A DNA stretch of 64,000 nucleotides from CAWBXL01 sp963837365 (GTDB lineage Bacteria > Acidobacteriota > Terriglobia > Terriglobales > Acidobacteriaceae): positions 1,054,001 to 1,118,000 of the forward strand of contig CAWIMW010000002.1 in NCBI GenBank assembly GCA_963837365.1, written 5' to 3'. Of the stretch, positions 47,659 to 57,027 are shown piece after piece (position 1 is the first letter of the stretch; every line of letters starts with the position of its first letter). The position numbers and the translations under genes were made by a program. Under the pieces are notes generated by a model. The model searched no databases, had not been told where the DNA came from, and saw nothing but the letters and a program-made list of their open reading frames with translations.

Positions 47659-48510
47659 TTATTTCGCAGCCGGAGTAGCATTGGCGCTCAGCTGCTCAAC
47701 ATCATTCTTCAGCAGGCTGATTTCCACGCGTCCACCGCTTACGCGCTTGGCCTTTCCAGCTTCGTCTGTAGCCGCTGGAGCGTTACCCATGCCGACAACA
47801 AAGATCCGGTAAACCGGGATCTCGTGGTTGAGCACGAGGTAGCGGACCACTGAATCGGCCATCTTCTGCGAGGTGGCGATTGCCGCCTGTCCGCGGCCGG
47901 CAGAGAAGCCCTGCACTTCGATGATGTACCCATGCTGGTCTTTCAGCGGAGTAGCCATCTCGTCCAAAGCGGCCTTGGCGTTCTTGCTCAATACGCTCTG
48001 GCCAGGACGGAAGCGGATCTCAGTCTGGGTCGCAGCCTTGTATTGGTCAATGTTGCCCACCACCTGCTCGACCGTGGTCAAGCGGGTGTTGGCCTGGGTG
48101 GCAGTCTGGTTGGCCAGCGTGGCTTTGTTGCCGGCATCGATGGCATGCTGATCAGCTTCGTTCGCCTTCGCGGAAGCCAAACTAATGCCTTCGGTCGCGC
48201 GCGCATCCACGTCCTTGATCATCTTGCTGTTGGACGCGGTCAGCTCATCGAGTTCGTTCACCCGATCGCGGATCGGCGCGGTCTGGCGTTGCACGTACTT
48301 CTTGCGCGCGAAAGGATTGAGCTTTCCCCAAAAACCTTCATGCGTGTCAGGCTGCAACGCCGGTTTGCCGCTGGCGCCGGTGGTGGCAGCGGTCTGGTCC
48401 GTGGTATTCGCGGCCGCGGCCGGTTGCGAGGTCGAATTGGTATCTTGTGCCAGGACTGGAAGCGCCAGCACGGTGCTCAAAAGTAGCGCTAAGAATAGAC
48501 GGTTCTTCAT
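47659..48510 (-). CDS. OmpA-like cell-envelope protein with coiled coil
   Basis: Exported protein of 283 residues. ATG at 48510 follows GGAGGAAG and gives the signal MKNRLFLALLLSTVLALPVL (cut near LAQD). After a Thr/Ala/Asn-rich linker and GFWGKLNPFARKKYVQ, a heptad-like helical stretch of about 80 residues rich in Ala and Asn (SAKANEADQHAIDAGNKATL, QTATQANTRLTTVEQVVGNI) suggests a coiled coil. The C-terminal 110 residues are OmpA-like: TEIRFRPGQSVLSKNAKAAL, then GYIIEVQGFSAGRGQAAIAT and IPVYRIFVVGMGNA, where the fold binds peptidoglycan. It has its own terminator and probably its own promoter in the divergent gap upstream. It probably links the outer membrane to the wall. Confidence 0.82.
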   Translation of the reverse strand: MKNRLFLALLLSTVLALPVLAQDTNSTSQPAAAANTTDQTAATTGASGKPALQPDTHEGFWGKLNPFARKKYVQRQTAPIRDRVNELDELTASNSKMIKDVDARATEGISLASAKANEADQHAIDAGNKATLANQTATQANTRLTTVEQVVGNIDQYKAATQTEIRFRPGQSVLSKNAKAALDEMATPLKDQHGYIIEVQGFSAGRGQAAIATSQKMADSVVRYLVLNHEIPVYRIFVVGMGNAPAATDEAGKAKRVSGGRVEISLLKNDVEQLSANATPAAK

Positions 48511-48875
48511 TTCAACTTCCTCCAATTTTGGGGGAGCATTTGGGCTCCACTCCAGCACGCCTCAACGCGCGTGTTGCGTGATTTTGTTGTCTGCGTCCCC
48601 AAAACGACTTGAGCTTGGGTCACTCTTTGATGCCTTTTCGGCCAGTGACAGACGCCTGGGCTGGCCTGAAGCTGTAGTGCCATAAACCCGACACTCACCC
48701 TACCTGTTAACAGTTCTAGTGCCAAACTTGCGGAATACTAAGTCTTTCGTTTCCAATAACATTGTAGTTCCTGGCGAACAGGGAAACGAGTGAAAAGTCC
48801 ACGCCAAAGGTAATTTTTGGGAGACCTGATATAAAAACTGCGTACGCCGTCGAACCAAAGATTTCAGGAGAAAGC
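48511..48875. promoter_or_regulatory. Divergent promoter region
   Basis: This gap of 365 bases separates the OmpA-like gene (minus) from the M20 peptidase (plus). For the peptidase, an extended -10 (TGATATAAA) lies at 48827-48835, with the ribosome site AGGAG close to the ATG. For the OmpA-like gene, TTGGCA and TAGGGT with 17 bases between them are a weak match. No gene is seen in it. Confidence 0.45.
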
Positions 48876-50324
48876 ATGGCAAAAACCCGCAAAAGCAGAA
48901 GTTTCACGGTCTACTTCCTGTTTCTGGCAATTACCGCGATTTCTCTGGATGCGCAACTATCTGCAACCGCGTTCGCTTCCCAGAACATTCCTGCCCAGCG
49001 AATGAAGCAATACGCCGATTTGGCGGTGGAATGGGAACAGGAGTATCTGCGCATCGACACGACGAACCCGCCGGGAAACGAGTCGCGCACCGCAGCTTTC
49101 CTCAAAAAGATCTTCGATCAGGAAGGCATCGAGAACCGGGTTTTTGATTACGCACCTTCACATTCCAATTTGTGGGCGCGTCTTCCGCACACGACAGCAT
49201 CACCGGAGCGGCCCATCATTCTGCTGAATCATATGGATGTCGTCACTAGTGACCCCAACCGTTGGACGCAACCGGTCTTCGAGGCCAGGACCGTACATGG
49301 GGCCATCTACGGCCGGGGCGCGCAGGACATGAAGAGCGAAGGCCTGGCACAGCTGATGGTAATGGTGCTGTTGAAACGTGAAAAAGTACCGCTCGACCGC
49401 GATGTAATTTTCCTCGCCGTAGCCGATGAAGAAGTCAACGGCAGCGGCACCGACTGGATGATCGCCAAGCAGCGCGATCTGCTGGGAAATGCTGAGTTCC
49501 TGATCAACGAAGGCGGCGAGAACATTCAGGAAAACGGCAAGCTGCAATATGTCGGTGTGGATGTAGGCGAGAAGACCACCTTCTGGCTGCATGTCGTCGC
49601 CCAGGGACAACCCGGACACGGCTCGCGTCCCAACCCCGATTCTGCTCCCAACCGCTTGTTGCGCGCGCTGGACCGAATCGTCGCCTATAAGACACCGCTG
49701 AAAGTGCTGCCGGTGGTGGATGAATTTCTAAGGCAGCTCGCGCCAGGAGAAACACCCGAACGCAAGAAATATTTCCTGAATGCCGGCCAGTTTATTCAGG
49801 ACAAGAAATTTCAGGAGATCATCGAAAACGACGAATCGTTGAACTACCTGTTCCGCAATACGATCGCGCTAACCATGCTTGGTGGCTCACAGCAAACCAA
49901 CGTCATTCCGCCCGATGCCTGGGCCAATCTCGATGTCCGCCTCCTGCCCGGAGAAGACTCGAAGGCATTCCTGGAGTCGATCCGGCAGGTTGTGGATGAT
50001 TCCAACGTTACGATTCAACCGTTGGACAAGGAGTTCCGGATCGCGAACTATTCGCCGACTAACACTGCTCTATATGACGCATTCCGCAAGGTCACGGCTC
50101 AGTATTTCCCCGGCGTGCCCGTCTTGCCTCACCTCACCAGCGGATACAACGAATGCCAGCGTTATCGCCCTCTTGGGATCAATGCTTATGGATTCAATCC
50201 CTACACCGCTACCCTCGAAGAGGATGCCACTCAGCATGGCAATGACGAACGCATACGGGTGGAGGAAGTCAGGCGGGGATTTCAGGTTCTATATGACGTG
50301 GTAACCAGCGTAGCCACAAAATGA
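48876..50324 (+). CDS. Exported M20 family zinc peptidase
   Basis: Exported metallopeptidase of 482 residues of the M20 family (carboxypeptidase G2, DapE and ArgE-like enzymes), with a signal peptide (about 1-34, with a basic start MAKTRKSRS). Zinc and catalytic residues are visible in ILLNHMDVV (His, then the catalytic Asp), YGRGAQDMKS (bridging Asp) and AVADEEVNGSG (Glu pair), and a late His in TQHGNDERI. A dimerisation lid domain spans about residues 220-340. The start is supported by AGGAG six bases upstream. It is convergent with dgt. The substrate is unknown; exported M20 enzymes usually trim peptides or amides. Confidence 0.85.
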   Translation: MAKTRKSRSFTVYFLFLAITAISLDAQLSATAFASQNIPAQRMKQYADLAVEWEQEYLRIDTTNPPGNESRTAAFLKKIFDQEGIENRVFDYAPSHSNLWARLPHTTASPERPIILLNHMDVVTSDPNRWTQPVFEARTVHGAIYGRGAQDMKSEGLAQLMVMVLLKREKVPLDRDVIFLAVADEEVNGSGTDWMIAKQRDLLGNAEFLINEGGENIQENGKLQYVGVDVGEKTTFWLHVVAQGQPGHGSRPNPDSAPNRLLRALDRIVAYKTPLKVLPVVDEFLRQLAPGETPERKKYFLNAGQFIQDKKFQEIIENDESLNYLFRNTIALTMLGGSQQTNVIPPDAWANLDVRLLPGEDSKAFLESIRQVVDDSNVTIQPLDKEFRIANYSPTNTALYDAFRKVTAQYFPGVPVLPHLTSGYNECQRYRPLGINAYGFNPYTATLEEDATQHGNDERIRVEEVRRGFQVLYDVVTSVATK

Positions 50325-50378
50325 AATGGAGCGACGGGCGCCTGCCGCTGAGCGAAGCCGAAGGGTCCATGGCTCCAT

Positions 50379-51494
50379 TCAATGCGAGCAATACTTCTCA
50401 TACTGCTCATAGATAAAATTGTCCGTCATCCCCGCAATGTAGTCGCAGACCACACGGGGCCGGGGCTCCTCCATGGCCTTCTCCTGATATCCATGCGGCA
50501 GGCGGTCTGGATGTTTCATCCAAAATTCGAATAATTCCCCGATAATCATCTCCGCATCACCCTTGCCGGAATCGAGCGCCTGACTGAGATAAAGATTTAC
50601 TCGCAGGAATTCTTTGATCTCCTTCCGCTCACGATCCAGGTCGGGACTGAATCCCACGAGCCTCCGTGGACAGGCGCGCACATCATCCACGCTGTGAACG
50701 TTCTCGGCGGCGACAACTTGCGCTGTATTGCGAATCAAATCACTCGCCAAGCGGTCGAACAGATGCCGCAGCGCTTCATTAAACTTGAGCTTCTCCGGCG
50801 CGTCGGGATAGCTGCTCTCGGCCTGGCGATAGAACTCGCCAAACGCCGGCAAACCGTGGCGTACTTGCTTCAAGGAAAGAATCTGCGATTCGATTCCATC
50901 ATCCAGGTCCGCGGTGTTGTAGGCGATCTCATCCGCCATATCAATCAACTGCGCCTCCAGCGGCGGACGCAAGTCGAGAAGATATTCGGCGAGTTGCGGG
51001 AAAGCTTTCACGTCGTAATCCCGTGAATGCTTGACGATGCCTTCCCGCACCTCAAAAGTCAGGTTCAATCCACGAAAAGCCGCGTAACGTACCTCGAAAT
51101 CCTCGACGATGCGCAAAGCATGCAGATTGTGGTCGAAGCCGAAACCATGCTTCCGCATAGCCGCATCCAGGACCTTCTCTCCCGCGTGCCCAAACGGCGG
51201 ATGCCCCACGTCATGCACCAGGGCCAGGGCCTCGACCAGATCCACATTCAACCTAAGTTGGGCTGCCACCGTACGCGCGGTCTGCGCGACTTCAAGCGTA
51301 TGGGTAAGACGATTACGAAAATGGTCGGAGTAGCGGCGGGTAAAAACCTGCGTTTTCGCCTCCAGCCGGCGAAAAGCCCGCGCATGAATCACACGGTCAC
51401 GGTCCCGCTGAAAGTCGTTGCGGTAGGGATGCTGCGGTTCAGGGAAGCGGCGTCCGCGCGATTGTTCCACCCGCACGGCATAGTCGGCCAGCAT
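50379..51494 (-). CDS. dgt: Deoxyguanosinetriphosphate triphosphohydrolase-like protein
   Basis: HD-domain enzyme of 371 residues that hydrolyses dNTPs to deoxynucleosides and triphosphate and so adjusts dNTP pools. HD-domain residues are seen in HFRNRLTHTLEVAQ (first His) and LALVHDVGHPPFGHAGE (His-Asp pair). The N-terminal HPYRNDFQRDRDRVIHARAF and the insert KTQVFTRRYSD are diagnostic for this group. The length is that of the short type-2 dGTPase-like proteins, shorter than E. coli Dgt (about 505 residues). The gene is read from ATG at 51494. The gap upstream holds a dispersed repeat. Confidence 0.92.
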   Translation of the reverse strand: MLADYAVRVEQSRGRRFPEPQHPYRNDFQRDRDRVIHARAFRRLEAKTQVFTRRYSDHFRNRLTHTLEVAQTARTVAAQLRLNVDLVEALALVHDVGHPPFGHAGEKVLDAAMRKHGFGFDHNLHALRIVEDFEVRYAAFRGLNLTFEVREGIVKHSRDYDVKAFPQLAEYLLDLRPPLEAQLIDMADEIAYNTADLDDGIESQILSLKQVRHGLPAFGEFYRQAESSYPDAPEKLKFNEALRHLFDRLASDLIRNTAQVVAAENVHSVDDVRACPRRLVGFSPDLDRERKEIKEFLRVNLYLSQALDSGKGDAEMIIGELFEFWMKHPDRLPHGYQEKAMEEPRPRVVCDYIAGMTDNFIYEQYEKYCSH

Positions 51495-51569
51495 GGAGAA
51501 AGTTTAGCACTGGAGTTCTGTGAGGGGTCTTGTTAGGACTTGTCTAAACGATTGCCGGCTCGAGAAAAG

Positions 51570-51613
51570 CAGATTCCTCCTCGGCACTTCGCGCCTCGAC
51601 GGAATGACAAAGA
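51570..51613. repeat. Dispersed intergenic repeat, second copy (GGAATCTG type)
   Basis: CAGATTCCTCCTCGG and CGCCTCGACGGAATGACA, with the same order of elements as the reverse complement of the copy at 38616. It lies in the gap between dgt and the TPR gene. Confidence 0.6.
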
Positions 51614-51619
51614 AAAATC

Positions 51620-53668
51620 TTATTTGCTCGAATCTTCCTTGGCCAGCTTTACCTTGGCAGACTCCAGCTTCTTCTGCACCTTGGCCACATCGCTGGGATC
51701 AAGCTCCGCGCTGACCGTCTTGTTCCATTCATTCAACGCGCGCTCCCAGTGGGTCGCCGCCAGCTTCAGGCGCCCGGTCTTCTGATAGAGATCGCCTAAA
51801 TGGTCCTGCACTGTAGGATCACTGCCGATATGCTGCGACGCTTTGGTCAGGTTCTCCTCGGCCAGGTCATACTTACCCATGCGGAAGTAGGCCCAGCCCA
51901 GAGAATCCAGATACGCTCCGTTGGCGGGATCGAGGTCAACAGCTTTCTTGATCATGCCGAAGGCTTCTTCCAGTTTTACATTGCGGTCCGCAAGCATATA
52001 GCCCAGATAGTTAAGCGCTGCCGTGTTCTCAGGATTAGCGCTGATCACCTTGCGGAACATCTCCTCGGCCTGCTCGTATTTCTTCTGCCGCTCGTAGAGC
52101 GAACCGCGCAGGAAATCCACTCCCTGCTTCTCTTCCGGCTTGGTGGAAAGCTGGGCTGCTTTTTCGGTGGCTTCTTCTGCCTCCGGGAAGCGGCGCAGGC
52201 GAGTGTACAGACTGGCCAAGGTTATGTAGACATCCCGGTCTTCCGGCGTTCCCTTGAGCAATGCCTTCAGCTTCTGCACACCCTCGTCGGCCGACCCGGT
52301 TTCCGCGACCTGGGTGGCATAGGTCATTTTCAGAGTGCTGTTGTTGGGATATTTCTGGAGCGCCTCTTTCGCGGTGTCAGTCGCCTGCTGCCACTGCTTG
52401 GCCTCGCGATAGGTGTCAACAATTTCCTGGTATCCGCGCACCGCGTTGTCATCGCCCAGTGGGAGCATCTTGCGGAAGGTGTCCAGCGCCATGGCGTCGT
52501 TATCGCTGTCGCGGTACACCGTGCCTAACCGTTCCAGGAACAGCGCGCGGTTGTTCTTCTCATCCTGCTTGTAGCTGGTGCCTTCTGGCTTCTCAGTTTT
52601 CTTTAGCAAATCTTGTAAGACCTGCACGGCCTCGTCGTAGCGGCCAAGGGTCTGATAGATGGCGGCGATGTAGTAAGGCACTTCCTCCGACTCTTCGACC
52701 ATGGACTGGGCTTTCTTGTAGTTGTCGAGAGCCAAGTCATACTTGCCCGTCTTGCGATAAATCTCGCCCATGCGCACATAGGTTTGCGCATCTTCCGGGT
52801 TGGCGTCGGCGATGACTTTGTATTGTTCCAGCGCCGCATCGGTCTGACCATCGTTGAGCAGATTGTCCGCCAGCCCGCGGATCGCGTCCAGGTTGTCGCG
52901 GTCCAGATCAATGGCGTGCTTGTAGGCATCGATGGCCTGCTTGTACTGCTTCTGCTGCTCGTAGGTGTAACCCAACGCCGTGTAAAGCTTGGCCGAGCGT
53001 GCCGAGTCCGGAATTGAGCTCAGTACCTTGGTAGCGCGCGCCGTGTCGCCTTCCTCGTTATAGAGGTAGGCCAACATGGTCACCGCTTCTTCCGAGTCCG
53101 GATCCAGCTGCACCGCAGTCTTGAATTCACCCTCGGCTTTCAACAGATCATTGTTGACCTTATAAAGCCGGCCCAGCAGCAGATGGTCTTCCACGCTGTC
53201 CGGTTCAATCCTCACGATTTCTTCATACTGCTCGATGGCCCTCTTCAAGACGTCCTTGGATCCGCTTCCACCCTGCACGTCCCCCAGCGAGTGCAAATAA
53301 ATCCGTCCCAATAGCTTGTGGGATTCGAGATTGTTGGGGTCGCGCTTCAGCACGTCCTGCGCTTCCAGGACTGCATCACGGATGCGTCCGGTGCGGAAAT
53401 AAAGCTCAGCCAACCCGGAGGTCAGATACTCGGACGTGGGGTCGGCTTCAATTGCCTGGCGATATTCCTCGATGGCCTTGCTGGCCAGATCGCTGCGTCC
53501 ATAGACTGCCACCTGCTCCTCATACATATGGGCCAGCATGTAGTGGTAATAGGCCGCTGCCCGGTCCGATTTGCGTGCATTCGTAGACGGCTTGGCCGCT
53601 TCCGGGGCCTGCGCAAAAAGGCTGGTGGTGATTACGATGGCAAGTAACAGGCGAATCGAAGTTTTCAT
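51620..53668 (-). CDS. Secreted tetratricopeptide-repeat protein
   Basis: Exported protein of 682 residues built almost entirely of TPR units (about 15), with a signal peptide (about 1-20, cut near LFAQ). Typical repeats are SEYLTSGLAELYFRTGRIRD, LEAQDVLKRDPNNLESHKLL, ALGYTYEQQKQYKQAIDAYK and YLGYMLADRNVKLEEAFGMI. The N-terminal AAAYYHYMLAHMYEEQVAVY suits the first helix pair. ATG at 53668 is used; the preceding TTG at 53671 adds one residue. TPR proteins of this size often serve as assembly platforms in the periplasm or outer membrane. There is no partner gene in the immediate operon: dgt upstream on the same strand is separated by 125 bases. Function unknown. Confidence 0.85.
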   Translation of the reverse strand: MKTSIRLLLAIVITTSLFAQAPEAAKPSTNARKSDRAAAYYHYMLAHMYEEQVAVYGRSDLASKAIEEYRQAIEADPTSEYLTSGLAELYFRTGRIRDAVLEAQDVLKRDPNNLESHKLLGRIYLHSLGDVQGGSGSKDVLKRAIEQYEEIVRIEPDSVEDHLLLGRLYKVNNDLLKAEGEFKTAVQLDPDSEEAVTMLAYLYNEEGDTARATKVLSSIPDSARSAKLYTALGYTYEQQKQYKQAIDAYKHAIDLDRDNLDAIRGLADNLLNDGQTDAALEQYKVIADANPEDAQTYVRMGEIYRKTGKYDLALDNYKKAQSMVEESEEVPYYIAAIYQTLGRYDEAVQVLQDLLKKTEKPEGTSYKQDEKNNRALFLERLGTVYRDSDNDAMALDTFRKMLPLGDDNAVRGYQEIVDTYREAKQWQQATDTAKEALQKYPNNSTLKMTYATQVAETGSADEGVQKLKALLKGTPEDRDVYITLASLYTRLRRFPEAEEATEKAAQLSTKPEEKQGVDFLRGSLYERQKKYEQAEEMFRKVISANPENTAALNYLGYMLADRNVKLEEAFGMIKKAVDLDPANGAYLDSLGWAYFRMGKYDLAEENLTKASQHIGSDPTVQDHLGDLYQKTGRLKLAATHWERALNEWNKTVSAELDPSDVAKVQKKLESAKVKLAKEDSSK

Positions 53669-53878
53669 CAAAGCGACCTAGTCAGACTCCTATAGGACAC
53701 ACCAATTGGATGCCAAATCCCTGGCCGGTGGGTGCTTTGATATTGTACCCTCAGTCCGCTCTCCATCATTGTAAAAACAGGATTGACAAAGGACATTGGT
53801 AATACCAGAAGTGCAGTGCCTAGCGGATGCTGAACAGGCCTTATCCGGACTGACATTTTGTGCTAACACCGCGAAGCA

Positions 53879-55162
53879 TCAGTGGACCGTGATGGTCACG
53901 CTGCTGTTGGATTGCCCGTACTGGCTGGTGGCATAGAGGGTGTAAGTAGTTGTGCGAGTTGGAGAAACGCTGACACTAGTTCCCCGTACCGGTCCTGGCA
54001 CTGGAGATACAATGAGGTACGAAGCTCCCGCGACAGTCCATGACAAAGTAGTGCTCTGTCCCGCCGCGATGCTGGTCGAGTTAGCAGTGAAGCTGGAAAT
54101 TGCAGGCGCGTTCCCCTGAGGCACATTGCCGCTGGTGTAAACCGGATTCATCTGCACCACTTCAAACGCCGAAGCCTGCACCTGCCCAAGATTGTGCAGA
54201 TCGTTGTCATCCCAGCGGTCGTCGGGCGCTCCGGTGATGTACATGGAACTGCCGTTGTCGGCCATGATCATTCCGTACTTCTTAAGCGCGGTGAGGATCA
54301 CCTGGTTCTTGGCAGAAAAGTGGGAGATATCGTAGTTCGCCTTCAAGCGCAGACGCATTCCCATGGGTGCAGCCAGCGAATTGCTGCTGTTCGCCGCCCA
54401 GTGGGATGCCGGAGGAATCATTGCCTGCCTGCTATGTTGAAGTGTGAAGCGCAGGGCGTGCTTGATTTGGCCGGACGTTACTTCGTCATAGCGGGCCAGT
54501 CCGGGGAAGATCGGCAACCCCGCAGCATCCACCGAAGTCCAGGTCCAGGGACGCTGTTGGTTCCCCAGAAGGTCCCACACCACGGCCACATCGGCGTTCC
54601 AGCTTCCATCGCCATTGGGAAAGGCCCGACCCATCTCGTAGAGAAAGCAGTTGGCGTTGTCGAGCACTAGCACATGCCGGTCGCCAGTAGAGTTGGAGCC
54701 GCCTTCGATTGGCGCATTGCCGGGAATGGGCATAAAACCGGGATCGCTCTCATCTCCGTAGGCGGTGAAATTCACCCCCACCAGAGGCTGCGTCCCGTTC
54801 ACTACCACGTAGGGAATCCCGTTGCCGCCGGTACCGAAGTCGGGATGCAAGCCGATGGTTGAGCCGATGAAGTTGATGATGTTTGTAGAGTTTGGATCAA
54901 CCGATGCCCCTGAGATGTCTTGATTCCAGGGATTGTCGGAAGCGAAGGGCACAAATCCGTTCAGATTGGCTCCCGCTCCCAGACTCATGGCATTGCAGGC
55001 GGCAGTGTTGCCACCGGTGCCGCCGGAACCACCTGACCCACCGGAGCCTGATCCACCAGAACCCGGATTCCCGCTGGACTTACCGCCCCCGAGGTCACCA
55101 CCGCCACAACCCGCCAGGAGAAGGACCAGGACAAAACAGAGACTACGGCCGCCATGCTTCAT
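53879..55162 (-). CDS. Exported lipoprotein with Ig-like C-terminal domain
   Basis: Lipoprotein of 427 residues. The signal peptide ends in LLLAGC, and a Gly/Ser-rich linker of about 45 residues follows at positions 20-60. The central region of about 270 residues is unfamiliar to me; it contains LNGFVPFASDNPWNQDISGA, TGDRHVLVLDNANCFLYEMG, VWDLLGNQQRPWTWTSVDAA and HALRFTLQHSRQAMIPPASH. The last 85 residues are an Ig-like domain (ISSFTANSTSIAAGQSTTLS, RTTTYTLYATSQYGQSNSSV). ATG at 55162 is used; the frame also opens at 55180. The linker suggests display away from the membrane, probably at the surface. Enzymatic function is possible but cannot be shown. Confidence 0.7.
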   Translation of the reverse strand: MKHGGRSLCFVLVLLLAGCGGGDLGGGKSSGNPGSGGSGSGGSGGSGGTGGNTAACNAMSLGAGANLNGFVPFASDNPWNQDISGASVDPNSTNIINFIGSTIGLHPDFGTGGNGIPYVVVNGTQPLVGVNFTAYGDESDPGFMPIPGNAPIEGGSNSTGDRHVLVLDNANCFLYEMGRAFPNGDGSWNADVAVVWDLLGNQQRPWTWTSVDAAGLPIFPGLARYDEVTSGQIKHALRFTLQHSRQAMIPPASHWAANSSNSLAAPMGMRLRLKANYDISHFSAKNQVILTALKKYGMIMADNGSSMYITGAPDDRWDDNDLHNLGQVQASAFEVVQMNPVYTSGNVPQGNAPAISSFTANSTSIAAGQSTTLSWTVAGASYLIVSPVPGPVRGTSVSVSPTRTTTYTLYATSQYGQSNSSVTITVH

Positions 55163-55246
55163 ACTCCAATTCTGCGGCAAAAGATCGCTGAGAGCGGCAA
55201 TTACTAGGACATAACGCCAAGAATTAGGGACATGTACGCTGGAGCG

Positions 55247-56797
55247 TTAGTGCCTAAAGTGCCTCACTCCCGTAAAAACCATAGCCAGCCCCAGCCGGTC
55301 CGCCGCTTCGATCACTTCCGCATCCCGCACCGAGCCGCCGGGTTGAATGATCGCGGTTGATCCTACGTGCGCAATTTCTTCGACCCCATCGGGGAAGGGA
55401 AAGAACGCATCTGAGGCTGCGACCGTGCCCTTCAGCGGCAGCACAGCCTTCATCGCCCCTACCTTGGCAGCATCCACGCGACTCATCTGCCCAGCCCCCA
55501 CACCCACCGTCTGCCCATCGCGTGCGTACAAAATAGCATTCGACTTCACATGCTTGCAGACCGTCCAGGCAAACAAGAGCGCACGTCTTTCCTCCGCTGT
55601 GGGCTGGCGTTTCGTGACCACCTTCAGGTCCGCATCCGCCAGCGGCCGCATATCCACATCCTGCAACAACAGGCCGCCGGAAACATTCTTCAGTACCCAC
55701 TTCTGTGGAGCATGTTTGATCTCCACCAGCCGCAGGTTCTTCTTGGCGGCGAATTTGGCTTTCGACGCTTCATCGAAGCCGGGCGCGGCAATCACCTCCA
55801 GAAACAGCTTGGCCATTTCTTCTGCGGCAGCCCCATCAATGACCCGGTTCACGCCGATTACTCCGCCAAACGCCGAAACCGGATCGCACTCCAGGGCGCG
55901 CTTATAAGCTTCCGCCAAAGTCTTGCCCGTCGCGGTTCCACAAGGGTTCGTGTGCTTGATAATCGCGCAAACTGTCTCGTCAAACTCCTGCGCCAGGTCC
56001 CAGGCCGCCTGCAAATCTACGATGTTGTTGTAGGAAAGTTCTTTCCCCTGGATCTGGTGCGCGTTGGCCACTCCTACGCCCGATCCGTTGGTGTACATGG
56101 CAGCTTTCTGGTGGGGATTCTCGCCATAACGCAGATCCATCATCTTGCTGAACGAGAAACGCAGCGCTGGAGGGAAACCATCCGCCGCGTGGAACTCGCC
56201 TCCCGGCATGGCCTGCTCCAGCGTGGACGCAATCGCCGAATCATAAGCCGCTGTGGTAGCGAACGCTTTCTGGGCCAGCCGCCATTTGGTGGCTTCTGAC
56301 AAGCCTCCTCCAGACTCGGCCATCTCCTCGGCAACGGCTTCGTAGTCGGCAGGAGATGTCACCACCGCGACATCCTGAAAATTCTTGGCCGCTGAGCGGA
56401 TCATCGAGGGCCCACCGATATCAATGTTCTCGATCAATTCTTCAAAGTGCACACCCGCCCTGGCCGCAGTCTTCTCAAAGGCGTAGAGATTCACCACCAC
56501 CATGTCAATCGGCTGGATGCCATGCTGTTGTACCGCGCTACGGTGGGCAGCATCGGCGCGGCGGTGCAGAATTCCGCCGTGCACTTTGGGATGCAGCGTC
56601 TTCACCCGCCCATCCAGCATCTCAGGGAATCCGGTGAGTTCAGAAATGTCCTTCACCGCAATACCGGAATCCCGCAGCAGTTTGGCGGTGCCGCCGGTGG
56701 AGACCAGTTCCACTCCCATTCCGGCCAACTTCCCGGCGAATTCCACTAACCCCGTTTTGTCAGTAACACTGAGAAGTGCGCGTTGGATCTTTGCCAT
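55247..56797 (-). CDS. purH: Bifunctional AICAR formyltransferase / IMP cyclohydrolase
   Basis: Enzyme of 516 residues that performs the last two steps of purine synthesis (AICAR to FAICAR to IMP). The N-terminal IMP cyclohydrolase domain (about 1-200) starts AKIQRALLSVTDKTGLVEFA and includes GFPEMLDGRVKTLHPKVHGG; the C-terminal formyltransferase carries the catalytic Lys-His in CAIIKHTNPCGTATG and ends with ADRLGLAMVFTGVRHFRH, the normal terminus. The length is typical. The gap upstream (56798-57027) holds an inverted repeat of the CTCTGCGTT type. No other purine genes lie in the window. Confidence 0.97.
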   Translation of the reverse strand: MAKIQRALLSVTDKTGLVEFAGKLAGMGVELVSTGGTAKLLRDSGIAVKDISELTGFPEMLDGRVKTLHPKVHGGILHRRADAAHRSAVQQHGIQPIDMVVVNLYAFEKTAARAGVHFEELIENIDIGGPSMIRSAAKNFQDVAVVTSPADYEAVAEEMAESGGGLSEATKWRLAQKAFATTAAYDSAIASTLEQAMPGGEFHAADGFPPALRFSFSKMMDLRYGENPHQKAAMYTNGSGVGVANAHQIQGKELSYNNIVDLQAAWDLAQEFDETVCAIIKHTNPCGTATGKTLAEAYKRALECDPVSAFGGVIGVNRVIDGAAAEEMAKLFLEVIAAPGFDEASKAKFAAKKNLRLVEIKHAPQKWVLKNVSGGLLLQDVDMRPLADADLKVVTKRQPTAEERRALLFAWTVCKHVKSNAILYARDGQTVGVGAGQMSRVDAAKVGAMKAVLPLKGTVAASDAFFPFPDGVEEIAHVGSTAIIQPGGSVRDAEVIEAADRLGLAMVFTGVRHFRH

Positions 56798-56907
56798 GAG
56801 TTACCCTCGAGAGCAGAGGGAAATTTTACCAGCCTCGGGGCGGTGGCAGAGTTATGGCTATCGGATTTTCGGCTGAAAATATCAATCAGGCCCGGTTTCT
56901 CTGCGAC

Positions 56908-56992
56908 CTCTGCGTTCTCTGCGGTTAAATATTTTTGACGGAACAAATCTTAAAACGCAGAGTTCGTAAAGAAATCCGCAGAGAACGCGGAG
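56908..56992. repeat. Dispersed inverted repeat (CTCTGCGTTCTCTGCGG type)
   Basis: CTCTGCGTTCTCTGCGG (56908-56924) and CCGCAGAGAACGCGGAG (56976-56992) form a 17-bp stem with one mismatch. A shorter fragment, AAAACGCAGAG, lies between the arms near 56952. Intergenic sequences of this type are familiar to me from several bacterial phyla, but that is recollection and not a search. They carry no gene. Confidence 0.65.
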
Positions 56993-57027
56993 GTACTATT
57001 GGTGGGTTTTGAGTAAAGGGAAGATTT

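Noticed and set aside
48680..48720. Possible sigma-54 promoter (TGGCAC at about 48718, minus strand) for the OmpA-like gene
   Set aside because: The -12 element would be GT where GC is required at the fixed spacing, so the match is not good enough.
50325..50379. AATGGAGC / GCTCCATT inverted repeat between the M20 peptidase and dgt
   Set aside because: Only 8 bp with a 39-base interval and no T run, so it was not called as a terminator.
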